DNA from: Branchiostoma floridae
Taxonomy: Eukaryota > Chordata > Leptocardii > Amphioxiformes > Branchiostomatidae
Direction: 5' to 3'
Length of the DNA stretch: 39,653 nucleotides
NCBI RefSeq assembly: GCF_000003815.2
Contig: NC_049986.1
Span: 19,027,740-19,067,392 of the forward strand
In this document: positions 39,456 through 39,653 of the stretch, piece by piece
Position numbering within the stretch: the first letter of the stretch is position 1
Layout: every line of letters begins with the position of its first letter
The notes under the pieces: generated by a model
What the model was told of the DNA's origin: nothing
The model's input: the letters and a program-made list of their open reading frames with translations, nothing else
The model's database searches: none
Translations under genes and position numbers: made by a program

Positions 39456-39653
39456 TATATCATTATCATCGGTCGATGTGATTACACACGACGGGGTTGT
39501 ACCGCCCCTTACGGAGTGACATACCCTTTCGCTGGTTGATTACAAGATACGGATGCGCCAGGTCTCCCATGCGGGTGAAAATCACCGTTTGGCTGGTACG
39601 AGACGGATGCACCATCGCACAGCGGGGCATGTCCGTAGTCTTTTTCGAAAGGT
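39456..39653. other. Unassigned right end of the window
   Basis: Contains ttgtaccgccccttacgg, which resembles tgtaccgcccttcgg at 36914-36928, so it may belong to a dispersed repeat. No frame or structure is recognised. Confidence 0.35.

Overview
The window is animal DNA, most likely from a cephalochordate (amphioxus, Branchiostoma-like). This is inferred from a short-intron EXOSC2 gene close to the vertebrate protein, an expanded BTB-Kelch family, a C-type lectin next door, and dense nested DNA transposons and MITEs. No database search was possible, so the species call is an inference.

Layout, left to right. (1) 1-5560: the 3'-truncated minus-strand EXOSC2 (RRP4) gene, seven exons between 5275 and 981, with a long (TA)n tract to its left. 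Intron 1 holds a striking array of about 31-bp units, each built on a short dyad (TCACTGG-N4-CCAGTGA). (2) 5560-35550: an array of BTB-BACK-Kelch genes, each with its coding region in one exon. K1 (6193-8190, -), K3 (20461-22476, -), K4 (26619-28574, +) and K5 (30698-32635, -) are intact. K2 (10544-14918, -) is split by a pogo/Tigger-like transposon. K6 (about 35251-35550, -) is only a C-terminal remnant. (3) 35787-36690: two C-type lectin domain copies, both frameshifted, one with EPN and one with QPD. (4) 36700-39653: repeats (a roughly 150-bp minisatellite, an AT-rich minisatellite, (GT)n) and one weak F-box-like exon.

The main observation is that each of K1-K5 has, upstream and in the same orientation, a copy of the EXOSC2 promoter and first exon (8944-9061, 15615-15729, 25007-25121, 25605-25709, 34114-34230). 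In all five copies the EXOSC2 start codon is destroyed, while the splice donor (AG|GTAC) is kept in all of them. A palindromic core-promoter box and an upstream block with a CTCF-like motif are also retained in most copies. Conserved acceptor-like sites lie just upstream of the Kelch coding exons. The simplest reading is that a Kelch gene was once captured by the EXOSC2 promoter and its now non-coding first exon, and that this composite unit was then amplified and in part inverted. The K2/K3-type proteins also begin with an unusual Cys/His cluster resembling a B-box zinc finger.

Mobile elements are layered. A pogo-like element with a nested foldback sits in K2. An hAT-like element with 8-bp target duplications sits between K2 and K3 and carries two further insertions with 6-bp duplications. 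A foldback with a 9-bp duplication sits in the K5 leader region, and a MITE with an empty paralogous site lies 3' of K4. The BTB-Kelch proteins are expected to be Cullin-3 ubiquitin ligase adaptors; EXOSC2 is a nuclear/cytoplasmic RNA exosome subunit. Nothing suggests a biochemical link between them: the link visible here is regulatory.
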